Positions 45,614 through 58,200 are shown, counted from the first letter of the stretch. The stretch is 64,000 nucleotides of DNA from Megalobrama amblycephala (GCF_018812025.1 NC_063057.1:21933138-21997137); one strand, 5' to 3'. Translations and numbers: made by a program. The notes: generated by a model from the letters alone, not told the origin.

Positions 45614-46446
45614 TGAGCGGCCACGGCCTCGTCTAGCAGCGGCAACTGCTCGTAGCCCTTCTCCTGTGAGTCGTCAACCGAGTGAGAGCTGAGAGCCGCG
45701 GGTGAAGAGGTGCGAAGGCGGGCGGAGTAGGGAGCGTGCCACGACTTCGTCAGCTCCGCGTGTACCTCAGGGAAGAAGGGCACAGATCGCTGGCAAGGGG
45801 TCTGGCGGGGCCCCGGCAGAAACCACTCATCTAGCCTACTGCGCGTCGGCTCTTCAGGTGTAGCCCATTCCAGGTCGAGCTCCTCGTCGGCCTTGGAGAG
45901 GACGCGGAGTAATTCGGCGTCCGTTCCTGGCCTGGAGTCAGTGGGCTCCAGTGACGGTAGGGGGGCGGGCTCCTCCTCGCCGGCCCACTCCTCCGGTTCA
46001 GATGCAGTGAGCGACATGGAGTCGTCGAGCTGCTCATCCTCCGAGCCGCCAAAGGAGACGAGGTCACTCGCTTCCGCTGAGGGACGCTGCTCCGGGCGTG
46101 CGAAGAGGACGGGGGACGGCTCTCTCGTGGGAGAGGGAGAGGTAGGCGGGTGCTGGGCCGGCGTAAGCTCCCCCAACTCCGGGCGCTGAGCTCCTCTGCC
46201 TCGCTGTCTCTTCCTGGCCGGCTCGCGGGAGGAAGAAGACGGTAAGGCACGGGAGGCGGAGCCGCTTTCAGTGAAGAAAGCGATCCTAGCGCGGAGAGAA
46301 GCGAGATTCATGCACTCGCAGTGCGGGCATGAAGTCTCTGTGAGTGCGGCTTCCGCATGGGACTTGCCCAGACATCCGACGCACTCACCATGGCCGTCAT
46401 CGTCCTGCAGAGGGGCTCTGCAGGTGCCACAAGCGTGGCGCGGCAT
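45614..46446 (-). CDS. DIRS-type Gag-like protein, C terminus cut off
   Basis: At least 277 codons, open from ATG at 46446 to the N. The N terminus, MPRHACGTCRAPLQDDDGHG, then ECVGCLGKSHAE and CPHCE, forms a small cysteine-rich region, probably zinc-binding. It is followed by a basic patch (ARKRQRGRG) and a long acidic, serine-proline-rich stretch to residue 180, then RLDEWFLPGP and FFPEVHAELTKSW. These motifs in this order match, from memory, the Gag of fish DIRS retrotransposons. It lies on the minus strand downstream of its TATA-containing leader. GC content is far above its surroundings. Confidence 0.65.
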
Positions 46447-46824
46447 TTAAAACTACGCCGCCGCCGTAAAAACGGCGCTTGGGTGGGCTCTTTTAGAGCG
46501 GTAAAAACCGCGGAAGAAGCTCTTAAGCAGCGGCGGAAGAATCTGCTTGAAGGCGCTTACAAAACTCGCCGGATGGCAGCAGGAGATTCGCTGAGAGTGA
46601 AACCGGAAGCTCGTGGCGGGCGGTCGAGAGCGGCGCTCTGGGCGGCAGTCTGGGCGGCAGTCTGCGGCGGCACCAGCGGGAGCAGGCGGCGGTCTTCAGC
46701 TGTCCTCTGCGAAGCCTCTTTTACGGCGGAGAGCTCATTCCAGCGGCGAAGGTGATCAGCAAGGATCCAGAGAAGCGTAGTCGTCGCTGAAGGAGAGAGA
46801 ACTGAATCCCATGGCGAAACGCCG

Positions 46825-46836
46825 GCTTATATAGCC
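46825..46836 (-). promoter_or_regulatory. TATA box of the DIRS-like element
   Basis: Reads GGCTATATAAG on the minus strand. It lies about 380 bases before the Gag start codon, within the leader of the element, and is a good TATA match. Confidence 0.55.
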
Positions 46837-47045
46837 ATAAGCCACGCCCGTTTTGGCGGGCTTGTTGGCGCACTGTTTCGCCATAGGCTCGCGCGACTAC
46901 GCCGCGCCGTCATTGGTTCAAAGAGTTTCATTCCTTTGAGCCAATAGACGTGCAGTTACACTGCGCTATTGAAAAACGCTTCAGCGAGGAGGAAAAAGGA
47001 GCTTTTCCCCATACGCAGTATAAGTGAGAGTATCGAAAGGGAACT

Positions 47046-50026
47046 AGCAATTTGAGCTAACAAAATAAATAAGGTCAATTTTGATTTCATGACACTTTAA
47101 GGATATCCTCATCTTTTCTCAACACATAAACATGAAAGTGTGCTTGATAATTTAACAATACGATGTTATGATCATCATTTTTAATGAGTCCTCCGAAAAA
47201 CAACTCCATAGGTCGTTTAAGCATGTTTCGACATCAAATGACCTTTGACTGCGATGAGAGGAAGGACTGATCATGAGCGTCGTAGTCCAGGTGTGTTTTA
47301 TTTTATTTTTTAAAGTTATCGTTCTGATTGTCTGCAATTCATGCGTCGGTAACAATACCACTGAACGAATATGATTTTACCACAGTAACTGTAGCTCGAT
47401 CCTAAAGCCCAGTGACCACAGCACTTTCCATATTTTTGCCATATAACTGTAGTTTTGGTATTTGTAGTTAAATAAGAGTAACATCATGCTTTTGCAGAAA
47501 CTGTGGTTTCACTGTGTGTAGCCTACTATTTGTAAAGCAGTAACACAACACTTACCATGGTATTATCACAGTTACTGTAGTTTTACAGTGGTATTTGTAA
47601 ATAAAGCACCATAACACAACATGATTATGTAGGCTACACAAAACGGCGGCGCTCATTCACAGAGACATGCAAAACAAACAGATATATTTATGCAACAGTC
47701 TTTTTGCACTTTAATACAGACCCTAGACCATGTCGCGATTTGATCTATTGTAAAACTTTGGTTTCATTCATTAATCCGTCAAATCGCGCATTTTACGTGA
47801 CATCTGCATTATACTGTTAATTCCATTTTTATGACTGGTTTCCGGGATTATCTGCATCACGGATATCATACGCCATACGTTAAAAATGGAACATACCTGC
47901 ATCTGCACGGATGGTGTTCTCAAATATCCCTCCTTTTGTAGCTACATTGCTTCCACAATCCACATTTTTATCTACTCTTGAGGACAACCCCGCGTTTGTT
48001 TTTCTATATCCAAAGTATTCCCATATTGGAAATTTTAACTTATTTTTCGTCGTGGGATAGCAGCGCCAAGTTTAGAGTCTAGTCAAGTGGAAAGTTGTTG
48101 CGTATGCACAGGTGAGCATCTGATTTTTTTCCCCAATACCAGAGATAAGCAAATGTACATGATATGATAATCGTACGTGTACATACCGTGATATACTGCC
48201 ATACCGGTATGTCGTTCCAACTCTTTGTTTCTCTAATAGGTCATGTTGTTAAAAAGTGCAGTTCTGACATCATTTTGGGTTAAGTACAGCCACAGCTTGT
48301 CTTCTTTTGTTCATCACATTGCCAAATTTAATTAACAATTTTTCCATTTACAAATTTGGTTTTGGACTGAATTTTCAAATTTTTCACCATTTTCAAATTT
48401 TCAAATTGGATTGTCATAGTAAGAAAAACATCATGCCGACAGCCTAGTCTAAGTTCCACCAGTGGGGAAATGAAGCTGACCAAAAATCAACACTGAAAAG
48501 CATTGAAATATCAACATTGATTCAATATTATTTAGCATTGAATTCTCAACCTCAACCAAAACAATGATTCTGTTGGACTTTCAACATTGAATCAATGTCA
48601 CCTTGCTATCTGGGAAATGTATGGCCAGTAGTAAAGGAGTTAAAGTTATCGTATTTTGTCCCTCTCTACTAGCCTTTTTCACAAGAATTGGAAATCATGT
48701 GATGCAGGGTAAAGTTAGTTCCTCTATGGGTCTGCAGATATTAAATTATTACGCTCTTTTCCCATAGCACTTTATCTATTTGCATCTATAGATTCCAATT
48801 ACAGTAAATATCTTTAAAGGCCATTTTTTCAAAATGAGTTTTTTTCTCCTGCTCTGAGTCAGAAATCTCCACTTCAGCAGAAATTATATACACCAAACTT
48901 TACAGTTTTATTCCTATCTATATTCTGAAGGTTTTTACAGAGGAATTTGTTGATATATAATTTGCCTGATTTTATACAACATTTTATTCCTAAATGGTGA
49001 AAATATTTTTTTTTTTCTGGCTGTTGATAGTATTTTCTGATTTCTGGAGTGATAAAAAAAGATATCCAAAATTCCCTCTGTAAAAACCTTTGAATTTAAT
49101 ATGTCCAAAAAATTCAATGAGAATTTTGAACCTGATGTCATCCAATATTAAGATTTTTCATATTTAATTAGATAACACCTCATTTGCATATTTAAACATA
49201 ACATTTTAGAAAACTTGTTATACAAAAAATGTTTGCAATTTTTGATGTAATCAATCACATGGGGTAGTATGGTGATATCTATTAGTTAATTTTTTTTTTA
49301 CCCTATTCACCTGGGGTGTCTCGCCTTAATGTTGTAACTGCAACAATACTATGGGTTTATAATACTGTGCATATACAGACTTTAAGATTATGACGACAGA
49401 AAAATATGAGTGAATGAGATGAAATATCATTGAGAGATGACAAATGTGTTTATATATATCCAGAAACATCAAAGTGAGCGGTCCTGCTTCTCATTATGAA
49501 TCAGAGGATCAGGTCTGCGTGATAAGGGAGCTGCCAACCGATCATTTCCACAGCTCTTCGCGAAAAACACTCCCTGCATCCCAATGTGCATACTATCCAC
49601 CTTAAATTTTATTGAATATTACTAATGTCACATAGCTTACTATTTAGGATGGATAGTATGCACATTGAGACGCATCGCACATGGAGTGCGATAATGCACA
49701 GCCGCGCCAAACAGACACAGAGAATATAACCAATTTAAGCACCATCACTTCAAATTAGTTCTTAAATGTAGCTTTTAATGAGAGCTCTGTAGTCTCACCA
49801 GTAAATCACCAAGACCGTTCAAACATTTTCATGACATTTATTCGTAAAAAGACTTCGATTCTCGAACTGGTTCTTAGGCTCGGCTATCTATCACTGTTAT
49901 GGAGAAACTTTTACCCCAATAACCTGGAAATGGCAAATGTCTCATTAAAAGATTAATTGTGAAAATAATATGTTTTAAGTTAATCTTTTCAACGCAATTA
50001 ATTTCATATATGTATTTTAAGATACA
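47046..50026. other. Intergenic, AT-rich
   Basis: No gene supported. An inverted pair (AGGTTTTTACAGAGGAATTT near 48929, AAATTCCCTCTGTAAAAACC near 49070) suggests a small degraded element. Around 47370-47600 are repeated CACAGTAACTGTAG-like motifs. Confidence 0.4.
49574..49680. repeat. Short inverted-repeat element (MITE-like)
   Basis: Ends ATCCCAATGTGCATACTATCC and GGATAGTATGCACATTGAGA are inverted, about 107 bp overall, with an AT-rich centre. No coding capacity. Confidence 0.6.
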
Positions 50027-50034
50027 GATAATAC

Positions 50035-50641
50035 TAGTGGTGGCGAGATGAAGCTTCATAAAGCTTTGAAGCTTTCCAGTCAGATGTGCTGGAAAGTGGT
50101 TAATTTCTCAAGGCTTCGAATGCATGCAGAGACACCTGCTGGTCAATGGAAATGGTGCAGGAAAAAAATTGTGACAAGTGTGACAGCACCAAAATGTGTT
50201 CTACTTGTTTCTCAAAGGCTTAATACATTAACAGATACACTCATAAACACATGCTAAATAAATAAAATTCTTTTATTAATTTATTCATTAATTATTTGAG
50301 GTATTTATGCTCATTGTTGAATGTTTCATAATTTTGTAACTGGGCAGTGTTTTTGTTGAACAGAGGAAAATTGAGTTTAAAAGGATAAAAGAAGGTGAAA
50401 TGTGATGAAGGTGTACTGGACAGAGAGCACTGGAAGTGCTTGTGTAACATATGAGAGGGAAAACATCATTCCGCCAAAAGTGAACCCCTTCTCGAAGCAC
50501 TGCACTCAAATGAGGTTTCGAACATCACCGGTGACGTCATTTAAATAAAACGATACAAGCCTTGATACAGAGCTCCAGCAGGAAGGACCTGACATTCTTG
50601 ATACAAGCTTCGAAGCATTGGTATCAGGCGTAACATCACTA
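50035..50641. mobile_element. Non-autonomous hAT element with 8-bp duplication
   Basis: A 607-bp element starting TAGTGGTGGCGAGATGAAGC and ending AACATCACTA, flanked by GATAATAC (50027-50034 and 50642-50649). Subterminal GAAGCTTC-type sequences recur (near 50049 and 50607). No transposase. The 8-bp duplication indicates hAT. Confidence 0.85.
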
Positions 50642-50649
50642 GATAATAC

Positions 50650-51276
50650 ATTTAACACTTTAACACAGTTGATGAAATTGTTATAAAAATGTATTATATT
50701 TACATGTGCGTCACATGAGTGTAAACAAGTTTTATTTCTTGTGGTAATTGTGTCAATGTCTTAAATGTATGACAATTAATTGTATTATGAGTTGAGTGAA
50801 CATGTAATTTTCATACATATGTCTGCAGTATTGTCTTTAGCCTATGTGATTTGTTCTACTCTTTTTCTATGCAAAATGTATGTTGCTTTCTTGTTTATTT
50901 TGTAATAAATGTTAACTGATGGTATTTAGCAAGTTGTTTCCCTTTTATTAATTATAATTTTCCACATTGCAATATGAGTTCAGATGTAAGCAGCAGATTC
51001 AAGTGTTGCTGCTGCGGTTTTTCATGTATGTCTGCAGTATTGTCTTCAGCCATTACACTGGTGTTGTGCCTCCTTGGATACTTTGATCAGCTCAGGGCAG
51101 ATCGACCATGGTTGCTGTAAGTTCAATGCTGTGAGCAGGTCAAATTCGTCAGTGGGTCAAGTCTTTAATGCTTTGGATGAGCATATACATACTCACACAT
51201 TGTTATTGGGACTGTGCATTAGTTTATCACTTACACAAAGCATGGACACATGGAACATAGTTCTGCTTTGACTGCC
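50650..51276. other. Intergenic, no gene seen
   Basis: AT-rich, with two copies of CTGCAGTATTGTCTT-containing text near 50823 and 51031, so a short internal duplication. No coding motif. Confidence 0.4.
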
Positions 51277-51285
51277 GTCATGTTC

Positions 51286-52214
51286 TAGTCTGGGTAAACC
51301 CAGCCTGATCTGCCGGCGATTTGATTTCGCTCGGCAACTCAGTCTGGAAACCCGTGCATTCACTTCTGCTGCGCTGTTACACTTTTGCGGGAACCAATCA
51401 CAGACTGGCTTATCCACCTTGCTCGCTAATGGCGGGTATAACACGATGACGATAGAGAAGCGACGGCAAGCAGCTTTCAAACTCTATCTGATCTACCTGT
51501 CTCTCGCACGACCGTCACTCCAAAATAACAATGCACAATCACAGTGACGCCGATTGTGTTAAGCATTTACCTTATCTGAGAGAAATGTAGCAGAGCGTTG
51601 ATCCGATCTCTTCATAGGAAGATTACAAACAGCGATTAATGACACACAGTGATTCTCTGCTGTTATTTTGGTGGTTTGCTTCACGATGTGAGTACAGGAC
51701 TCTTTTACTTCAATGCCCCTTGATGGTAGACAATATTATTTGCTCTATATGTTTCATCTCCCTGCTTCTTGAATCTCGTGCCGCCTGAGCTGACTGGAAT
51801 TCTTTTTGGTTGTCATGACAATGACGTAGTTTAGGGCGGCTATATTCCACGTTCATTTACACTGAACCAGAACAGTATCAGAGTCGCCTTTTAAACTCTC
51901 GACGATGCTGAATGACTTCTTTAGTTAGCAAACAAATTGCTCGAGTGGGTGTAAATACCGATCACTTTCATGTTTTTTTGCACAACCTGCAAAAATCGCT
52001 CGATGCTGATTGAGACACGGTAAACCTGTCTGGAGTTCTCGTGTCGCTCTGCAAAGTACATCACCCGGATCGTTGATCTGATTGGTTGAAGGACTATCCA
52101 ATTGCGTGACTAATGCTCGTTGATCACGCCTCTTGTGCAGTAGGAAATACATAGCAAACTCCCCAGACCAATGTTCAATTTTAAATTGAGCTTGGTCTGG
52201 TGATAGCCAGACTA
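51286..52214. mobile_element. DNA transposon (non-autonomous), 9-bp GTCATGTTC duplication
   Basis: A 929-bp segment begins TAGTCTGGGTAAACCCAG and ends CTGGTGATAGCCAGACTA. It is flanked by GTCATGTTC at 51277-51285 and 52215-52223. The two ends each form a small hairpin. A 9-bp duplication would suit Mutator-like elements; 8 bp with a shifted boundary would suit hAT. No transposase. Confidence 0.75.
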
Positions 52215-52272
52215 GTCATGTTCAAGATTTAGTTTCAAATAGTGTGCTGTCTCAATGTTATTTTTCTTGTTT

Positions 52273-52304
<32 letters not shown>

Positions 52305-52335
52305 TACTTTTTAATGTTAAATTTTTGTTACCATT

Positions 52336-53627
52336 ATGACTGAAAAACACAAGTATGATGGTGACCTTGATGCATCATGTTATGGTAAAATGGGTTTCCC
52401 TAGAGGAAGGAGTACATGGTTACTTGGTAACACAGAGGGTGGTATTTTCAGTGAAGGGGTTGGACGTCCACAGTTACTTGCTGAGGAAGGTAGGGGTATT
52501 GGGTTAAGTCAGACCCTGGATGGTACTCCTGTTGGATGGGTTCCTGGTGAGGGTCCATACACTTTGACACCTGCCATTGATTGAGTTGCTTTCAATCACC
52601 TCACAGGCCAATTAGGTTTGCATATTGGCGAGTCAATAGTTGCAAAACTAGTGTCTGCTGGCTTAGTAGACACTGATTGCCAAACCAATTCACTCAGTTA
52701 CACTCAGACACCAGCACGTACAGAACAGTGTACACATACACCAGTGATGACACCACAAGTAACGGTGCACATGAAGTCAGATTATTACACATTCAGGGGT
52801 GATGGCTCAGATAAATATGGCATTGAGGAGTGGGTAGACAGGACAAAGGCTTGCTTAAGAAAGCAAATATACCCTGTTCAAGATCAAGTGAAAGAAATTA
52901 GTAGACTGGCTGGAAAGGCAAGAGACGTTGTCAAGGTCAGCCTGCGCAGTGATGGTATGCTCAACGTCAGAACTCTGAGTTAATTTATGGCATTCTAATG
53001 CAATACTTCAGTGAAGCGCCCTCTTGCCTGCCACTCGCAGATTTTTATGCCTCTCTCCCCAGAGCCAAGGAGAATCCTGTGGACTACTGTATTCGAATGA
53101 ACAAAGCGGCTGATCTGGCAGATGAGGGACTGCGGAGACAAGGCAAACATTTCGACAACATAGGAGAGGAGGTAATGTGGATGTTTGTTAAATTCAGTCC
53201 TGACCCCAGTTTAGCGAGCATATTCAGATGCAAGCCTATCCAAGAGTGGAGTGCAAAAGAAATACAGAGCAGGATTGATGATTACCAGAGGGAATTCATA
53301 TGCCGGGGAAATACTAGTGTGAATTTACGGAGCCACTCAATTGCAGTGTTCAGCAATAAGCATATGTACGATGGCTCCAAGTTCAGAGTCGGCTGCTGTT
53401 CCAATCCAGTCATTCTGTTCTTTACCTGATGCTCAGGTATGCCGCCAACCAGAGCCTATATCGGTGCCAAGTCAGGCACAGCGTCAGCCCTCAGCTCAAT
53501 TCCGGCTCCAGCTATATCTCAACACTGTATGACAGACAAACTGTGTTTTGCGTGCTTTTCCCCAGGGCACACAAAGAAGGACTGTCCTAAACATTCCTGT
53601 GCCCAGACACAACATGAGGGAAACTAG
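52336..53627 (+). pseudogene. Gag region of the degenerate gypsy
   Basis: The first block (52336-52980) has one TGA at 52582 and then continues in the same frame. It includes YYTFRGDGSDKYGIEEWVDR and KACLRKQIYP, as in gypsy Gag capsid regions. After a frameshift the second block (52998-53429) carries PRAKENPVDYCIRMNKAADL and IQEWSAKEIQSRIDDYQREF. A zinc knuckle, CFACFSPGHTKKDC, lies at 53542-53583 in a further frame. Total length is normal for Gag, but the ORF is broken in three. Confidence 0.75.
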
Positions 53628-53758
53628 CAGACCCGTATTCAGAGGGAGGCAGTGGAGGTCCTCATTGTAACTCCCAAGCCTTTGCCGTTTATGAGTCTGA
53701 GAATGCATATCTTTTAGCCAAAGGAAGTTGTGATAATTCAGAAGTCATTTATCAGAAC

Positions 53759-55150
53759 ATGCATGTTGTGGGTGGACGTGACAACCTCTTTTACACGCCA
53801 GTGAAGAATGGAGAGATGGTGACATTGAGTGCAATGTTGGATAGTGGTTCAATGGCCTGCACTATAAAGTCTGCTGAGATGAAACTGAAATTAGCTGGTT
53901 CAGTGGATGAATGTGGTGAGTTCAAAACTGATGTCATCCTTGTAGGCTGTGGAGGGCTGCATGTGAAACCCAAATTATCATTCAATCTTACCATGGAAGT
54001 GTATGGTATAAAGATAGTAGTACCTACCTTAGTAGTTCCTGGGCAAATACTTGGGACTAATGTTATTAAACACATTCTCATATACTTCAAATTGTGTGGT
54101 GGATTTGGTGGATTTTGGCAAGCTGTGTCTAGTCCAACTTCACCAGACCCAGAGTGTGAAAGCTTCTTGTCAATGCTTGCTGGATTGAACCGCTGGAGAG
54201 GAGATACCTGGGAAGATAGGAACAGTAAGATGCTATCTTGAGCCGGGCCGTGAGTACTTAGTATGAGTACTAAGTTGTTTGCTGTTGTTTCCCCAGGAAG
54301 TTCCCCTCTCATTTTGTTCTGGAAGAAGAATGGGGACCTGCGTGTGTGTACTGACTTCTGCTGGTTGAACCGGAGATTGCTGAAGGACGTGCACCCTCTT
54401 CCACATCAGGAGGATTGTTTGGCAGCACTTGGCGGTAACACCCTATTTAGCACAATGGATTTGACGTCCGGATACTATAATATGCCGCTGCGTGAGGAAG
54501 ACCGCAAGTTTACTGCCTTCACAACGACAGTGGGCCTTTTCAAATACAATCGTTTACCCCAAGGCCTCTGCAACAGTCCTGGCAGCTTCATGCATATGAT
54601 GACCAACATATTTGGGGACAAAAACTTTCTTAGTCTCCTGTGTTATCTGAACTACCTGATTGTCTTCTGATCAGATGAGAAAACTGCTCTTGATCACTTG
54701 GAAATGGTGTTTGGCAGACTTCACACATACAATCTTAAGCTGGCTCCAAAAAAAAAAGTCAGCTGATGAGGAAATCAGTGAAGTTCCTTGGGCATATGAT
54801 TGATCAGACAAGTGTATCCATGGATCCAAGCAAAGTTGAAAGCATCTCTAAGATGAGCAGTTTGAATTTGATGGAGCTTGATGGAACAACTCCTTCTCAA
54901 GAAAATAAGATCGTTCCTGGGAATGGTGAATTACTACCAGCACTTTATTCCAAACTATTCTGCCATAGCCAAGCCTCTCTTTAATCTTCTGAAAGGTCAG
55001 AAAGCAAGAGTGGAAAATCTAAGGAAGCTGGATCATGGTCACCAGAATAGGAAGCTGAAACCTAGTAAATGGACACAAGTGCAGGACCAGGCTGTTGAGA
55101 AGTTGAAAGTTGTCCTTGCCAATCCTGATTTTGATCTAGGCCAGTCATGA
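53759..55150 (+). pseudogene. Protease and reverse transcriptase region, inactive
   Basis: Protease (53759-54100) retains LDSGSMACTI, with its catalytic aspartate, in the flap-like context of retropepsins. After two or more stops the RT begins (54263) with FWKKNGDLRVCTDFCWLNRR, MDLTSGYYNMPL and LPQGLCNSPGSFM. The catalytic YLDD-type motif reads YLNY (54644-54655): both aspartates are replaced. The frame then breaks. The connection region (IRSFLGMVNYYQHFIPNYS, 54905-54960) is present, and the sequence stops at DFDLGQS (55145), exactly where RNase H should start. Confidence 0.8.
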
Positions 55151-55258
55151 GAATCTAACATCCAACAAAACAAAGATCTTCTGACAGTCCCAAATGCAGA
55201 TGTCTCTGCTTTATTGAACTTGTATGTTGAGTGGAACATCGGTGCCAGGGCATGAGCA

Positions 55259-56569
55259 ATGTCTGTCATTGATCACTTACCTCAGATGATGTCAGTAGGG
55301 CAGGACATGTCAGCATATTCAGAACAGGAGCTGCATGAAAAACAGCTCACAGACAAAATTTTGCCAAGAGTTTTGTATTGTCAGCATATGCCTTCTAGAA
55401 GAGAAATGGCGAAGGAATTGATGTTTGTTATTCGATATCTGAAGCACTGGGAGAAACTAGTTGTCAGAAATGGTATCTTGTACAGAGTGTCTCATAATCA
55501 ACTATCAAGAATAAAACGGCATCCGTTTGTTGTCCCAGAGTCTCTAGTGAGTGTGATCTTAAGAGGAATCCATGATGATTGTGGTCACCAGGGTCAGTCA
55601 CGGAGTATTAGCATTGCAAGGCAGCGCTTCTTTTGGCTGAATATGGATCGAAACGTGAGGGACTATATGTGTCTATGCCATCGCTGCACTGTGAGCAAAA
55701 CAACAAATCCTTCTGGTAGAGCTCCCCTGCAGAGCATTTCGACAGGTAGACCATTAGAGCTTGTCTGCATAGACTTCTGGTCAGCAGAAGACTCCACTAA
55801 CAAGTCTGTTGATGTCTTGGTAGTGACTGATCGTTTTACAAGGCTAGCACAAGCCTTTGTGTTTAGAGATCAGTCCACCAAACATGTTGCCAGGATCCTA
55901 TGGGACAGGTATTTTTGCATTTACGGCCTCCCAGAACAAATCCATAGTGACCAGGGTCCAAGCTTTGAAAGTAAATTGGTCTGAGAGTTTCTGAGGGTCT
56001 TTGGGGTGAACAAGTCACGCACAACGTCGTATCACCCAATGGGTAATGGAAGTGTGGAATTCTTAAATGGAACCCGTGGGAATATGATACAAGCTTTATC
56101 ACCAGACGTGAAGAGAGACTGGCCAAGATGGTTGCAGACACTGACATTTCTGCATAATTGCACAAACCATGAAACAACAGGTTATGCTCCTTTTTTTATT
56201 TGATGTTCGAGCGTGTGCCCTGTCTGTCCATTGACATTCTTTTCCTTTCAGTTTTGAACGATTCAGCTGTAACCTGCTGTGATAAGTTTGTAGCTACTCT
56301 GGTCAAAGATTTGAAAGAAGCATTACTGATCGCACAAGAGCATGCAACGAAAGAGCAGAAACACGTCTGTGTTGTACACCCGAAGAGTGAAAGGACTGGA
56401 CATCGAAATAGGTGATCAAGGGCTCCTGGCAAATAAAATGGAAAGGGGTAAGAGGAAAGTCGCTGACAGATGGGACTTGACAGTTTACACTGTTGTGGAT
56501 CGTAAACCAGACACTCACACTTACAGGATCCGTAATCCAGCCACAGGTCAGGAAAAAGTTGTTCATTGA
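55259..56569 (+). pseudogene. Integrase region of degenerate gypsy
   Basis: The frame carries the zinc-binding part (HDDCGHQGQ, then CLCHRC), the core with VCIDFWSAED (first aspartate), IHSDQGPSF (second) and, after a TGA at 55982, NGSVEFLNGTRGNM, with the catalytic glutamate. All three catalytic acids are therefore present, but stops at 55982 and near 56201 break the ORF. A C-terminal piece (56342-56569) is in another frame. It lacks the preceding RNase H, deleted between about 55150 and 55258. Confidence 0.75.
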
Positions 56570-56902
56570 AACCTGTTGATGTTGGTGAATTTCCTTCCAA
56601 TGAACATGGAGAATTCCCTGTCTTATCTGCTTTCTGATGCATCCAACTCTTGTCAGAGGTCGCCTTCAGTCCTGTCATTGAGTGTGGTGGAGGATGAGAC
56701 TTTGGGAGGAGATGCAGAAGCGTCCATGCTCAAGTAGGACAGCTGTAGCAGCGTTGTAATGGGTGGCTCAGAAATGATGAGAGACAAGGCGTTATCCACA
56801 TGTTACAACGTTGGTGTTGACTGAAAATGATCTGCATGTAGTATTGCGCACCAGATTAACCAATGAGGTAACAATGATATTACAGAGGGAATGACTGTAT
56901 TT

Positions 56903-57420
56903 TTGAAACATCTCATTGAAGAGCATCATCGGTTATTTAAAAATTTGTATCCCCAAAATAATTTAATCCCGAAGTATCATTTCATGATACACTATCCTGA
57001 GAATATACGTTAAGTCCAGCTTGAAAAATTTCAAGAACATAACTAAGTCCCCTGCGAAGAAATGCAAAATAGCTGTGGCTTATCATTGGGAATCATTGTC
57101 CTCTAAAGGCATTGAGTCTGTGCCTATCAAATTAAAGAAACTGACTGATGTTGAAAATGGAGATTTGATTTCAGTGCATTTCCAGATTGATATGTCAAGT
57201 GAAGTAAGTGTCACAACTTGGGTTAAACATAATGACACTGAGTATCACACTGGTGTTGTTGTTTGTACAGATTTTATTGATGAATTGTCAGTGTTCCACA
57301 AGATTATTTGTATATTTCTGAGAACCGAAGTTTATTTTTTGGTAACTGAAATAGAGACTACAAGAACATTTTCATGCTTTTCATGTTGTTGAAAATGTAC
57401 ATAATGTTTCAGTTGTTGCA
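56903..57420 (+). pseudogene. Fish multi-copy TE-type protein fragment
   Basis: The frame reads LKHLIEEHHRLFKNLYPQNN, LIPKYHFMIHYPENIR and a stop, then, after a frame change, NFKNITKSPAKKC and AYHWESLS, and continues through 57392. From memory the HHRLFKNLYP...YHFMIHYP block is shared by a large set of uncharacterised fish proteins linked to transposons, with about 30 residues between the two parts. Here those residues are missing. A frame of 124 codons remains open in the second part. Its function is unknown to me. Confidence 0.45.
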
Positions 57421-57630
57421 TCTCATGAGGTTTGTTGTACAGGGTATTTTGAGTGCCGTGTCCCTTGTCAAATGTTATATGAAGCAATGGATGATACTTG
57501 AAGCTCTTCGATGTTTGAATGTTTTGTATTTTACCAGACAACTGCATCATATAGACTGCAAGCAGCAGGTATGAGCTTTGTTTTATGAAGTCTTAAAGGG
57601 CATTTTGAGTGCCGTGTCCCTGGCTAATTT

Positions 57631-58200
57631 TAAAGGGTTAGTTCACCCAAAAATGAAAATTATGTAATTAATTACTCACCCTCATGTCGTTTCACAGACC
57701 TTCTTTCATCTTTGGAACACAAATTAGGATATGTTTGATAAAATCCGATGGCTCAATAAAGCCTGCATCTCCAGCAATAACACTCCCTTTTTCAATGCCC
57801 AGAAAGCTACTAAAAACATATTCAAAACGGTTCATGTGACTACAGTGGTTCAACCTTAATATTATAAAGCGACTAGAATACATTTTCTGCACCAAAACTA
57901 TCAAAATAGAGACTTTATTTAACAAAATCTAGTGATGGGCGATTTCAAAACACTGCTTCATGAGGTGTTGAAACTTAACGAATCATTTGTTTCGTATCAG
58001 TGGTTGGGCGACGTATCAAACTTCCAGAGTCACATGAACTATTGAAGTTTCAAAACACTTTTGACGTAACAAAGCCTCATTTACTGAAATAATGGGATTT
58101 TGGCACTCTGGACCACTGAGTCACATGAACTGTTTTAAATATGTTTTTAGTAGCTTTATGGGCATTGAAAAAGGGAGTGTTATTGCTGGCGATGCAGGCC
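57631..58200. repeat. Foldback repeat with nested TAGTGATGGGCGA insert
   Basis: Begins with the dispersed TTAAAGGGTTAGTTCACCC end (57631). Arms 57761-57852 and 58109-58200 are reverse complements (for example ATAACACTCCCTTTTTCAAT). Between them, at about 57930, lies TAGTGATGGGCGATTTC, a hAT-style end. Non-coding. Confidence 0.7.

Larger units (their letters stand above)
45614..47045 (-). mobile_element. 5' part of a DIRS-like retrotransposon
   Basis: On the minus strand it begins GTTCCCTTTCGATACTC (about 47045), passes a TATA box and a leader, and reaches a GC-rich Gag ORF that runs off at the N. The leader and Gag are of the type I associate with fish DIRS1-like elements, which carry a tyrosine recombinase in place of an integrase. 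RT and recombinase are not in the window, so the assignment is moderate. Confidence 0.6.
52336..56700 (+). mobile_element. Degenerate Ty3/gypsy retrotransposon, RT before integrase
   Basis: Gag, protease, RT and integrase remnants occur in that order on the plus strand, the usual gypsy arrangement. LTRs were not found on either side, so the boundaries are those of coding remnants. There are several stops and frameshifts, a missing RNase H and a ruined RT active site. It lies immediately right of the DNA element ending at 52214. Confidence 0.8.

Noticed and set aside
57332..57574. Overlapping ORFs on both strands near 57.4 kb
   Set aside because: Probably tail sequence of the fragment at 56903-57420, with no separate motif.
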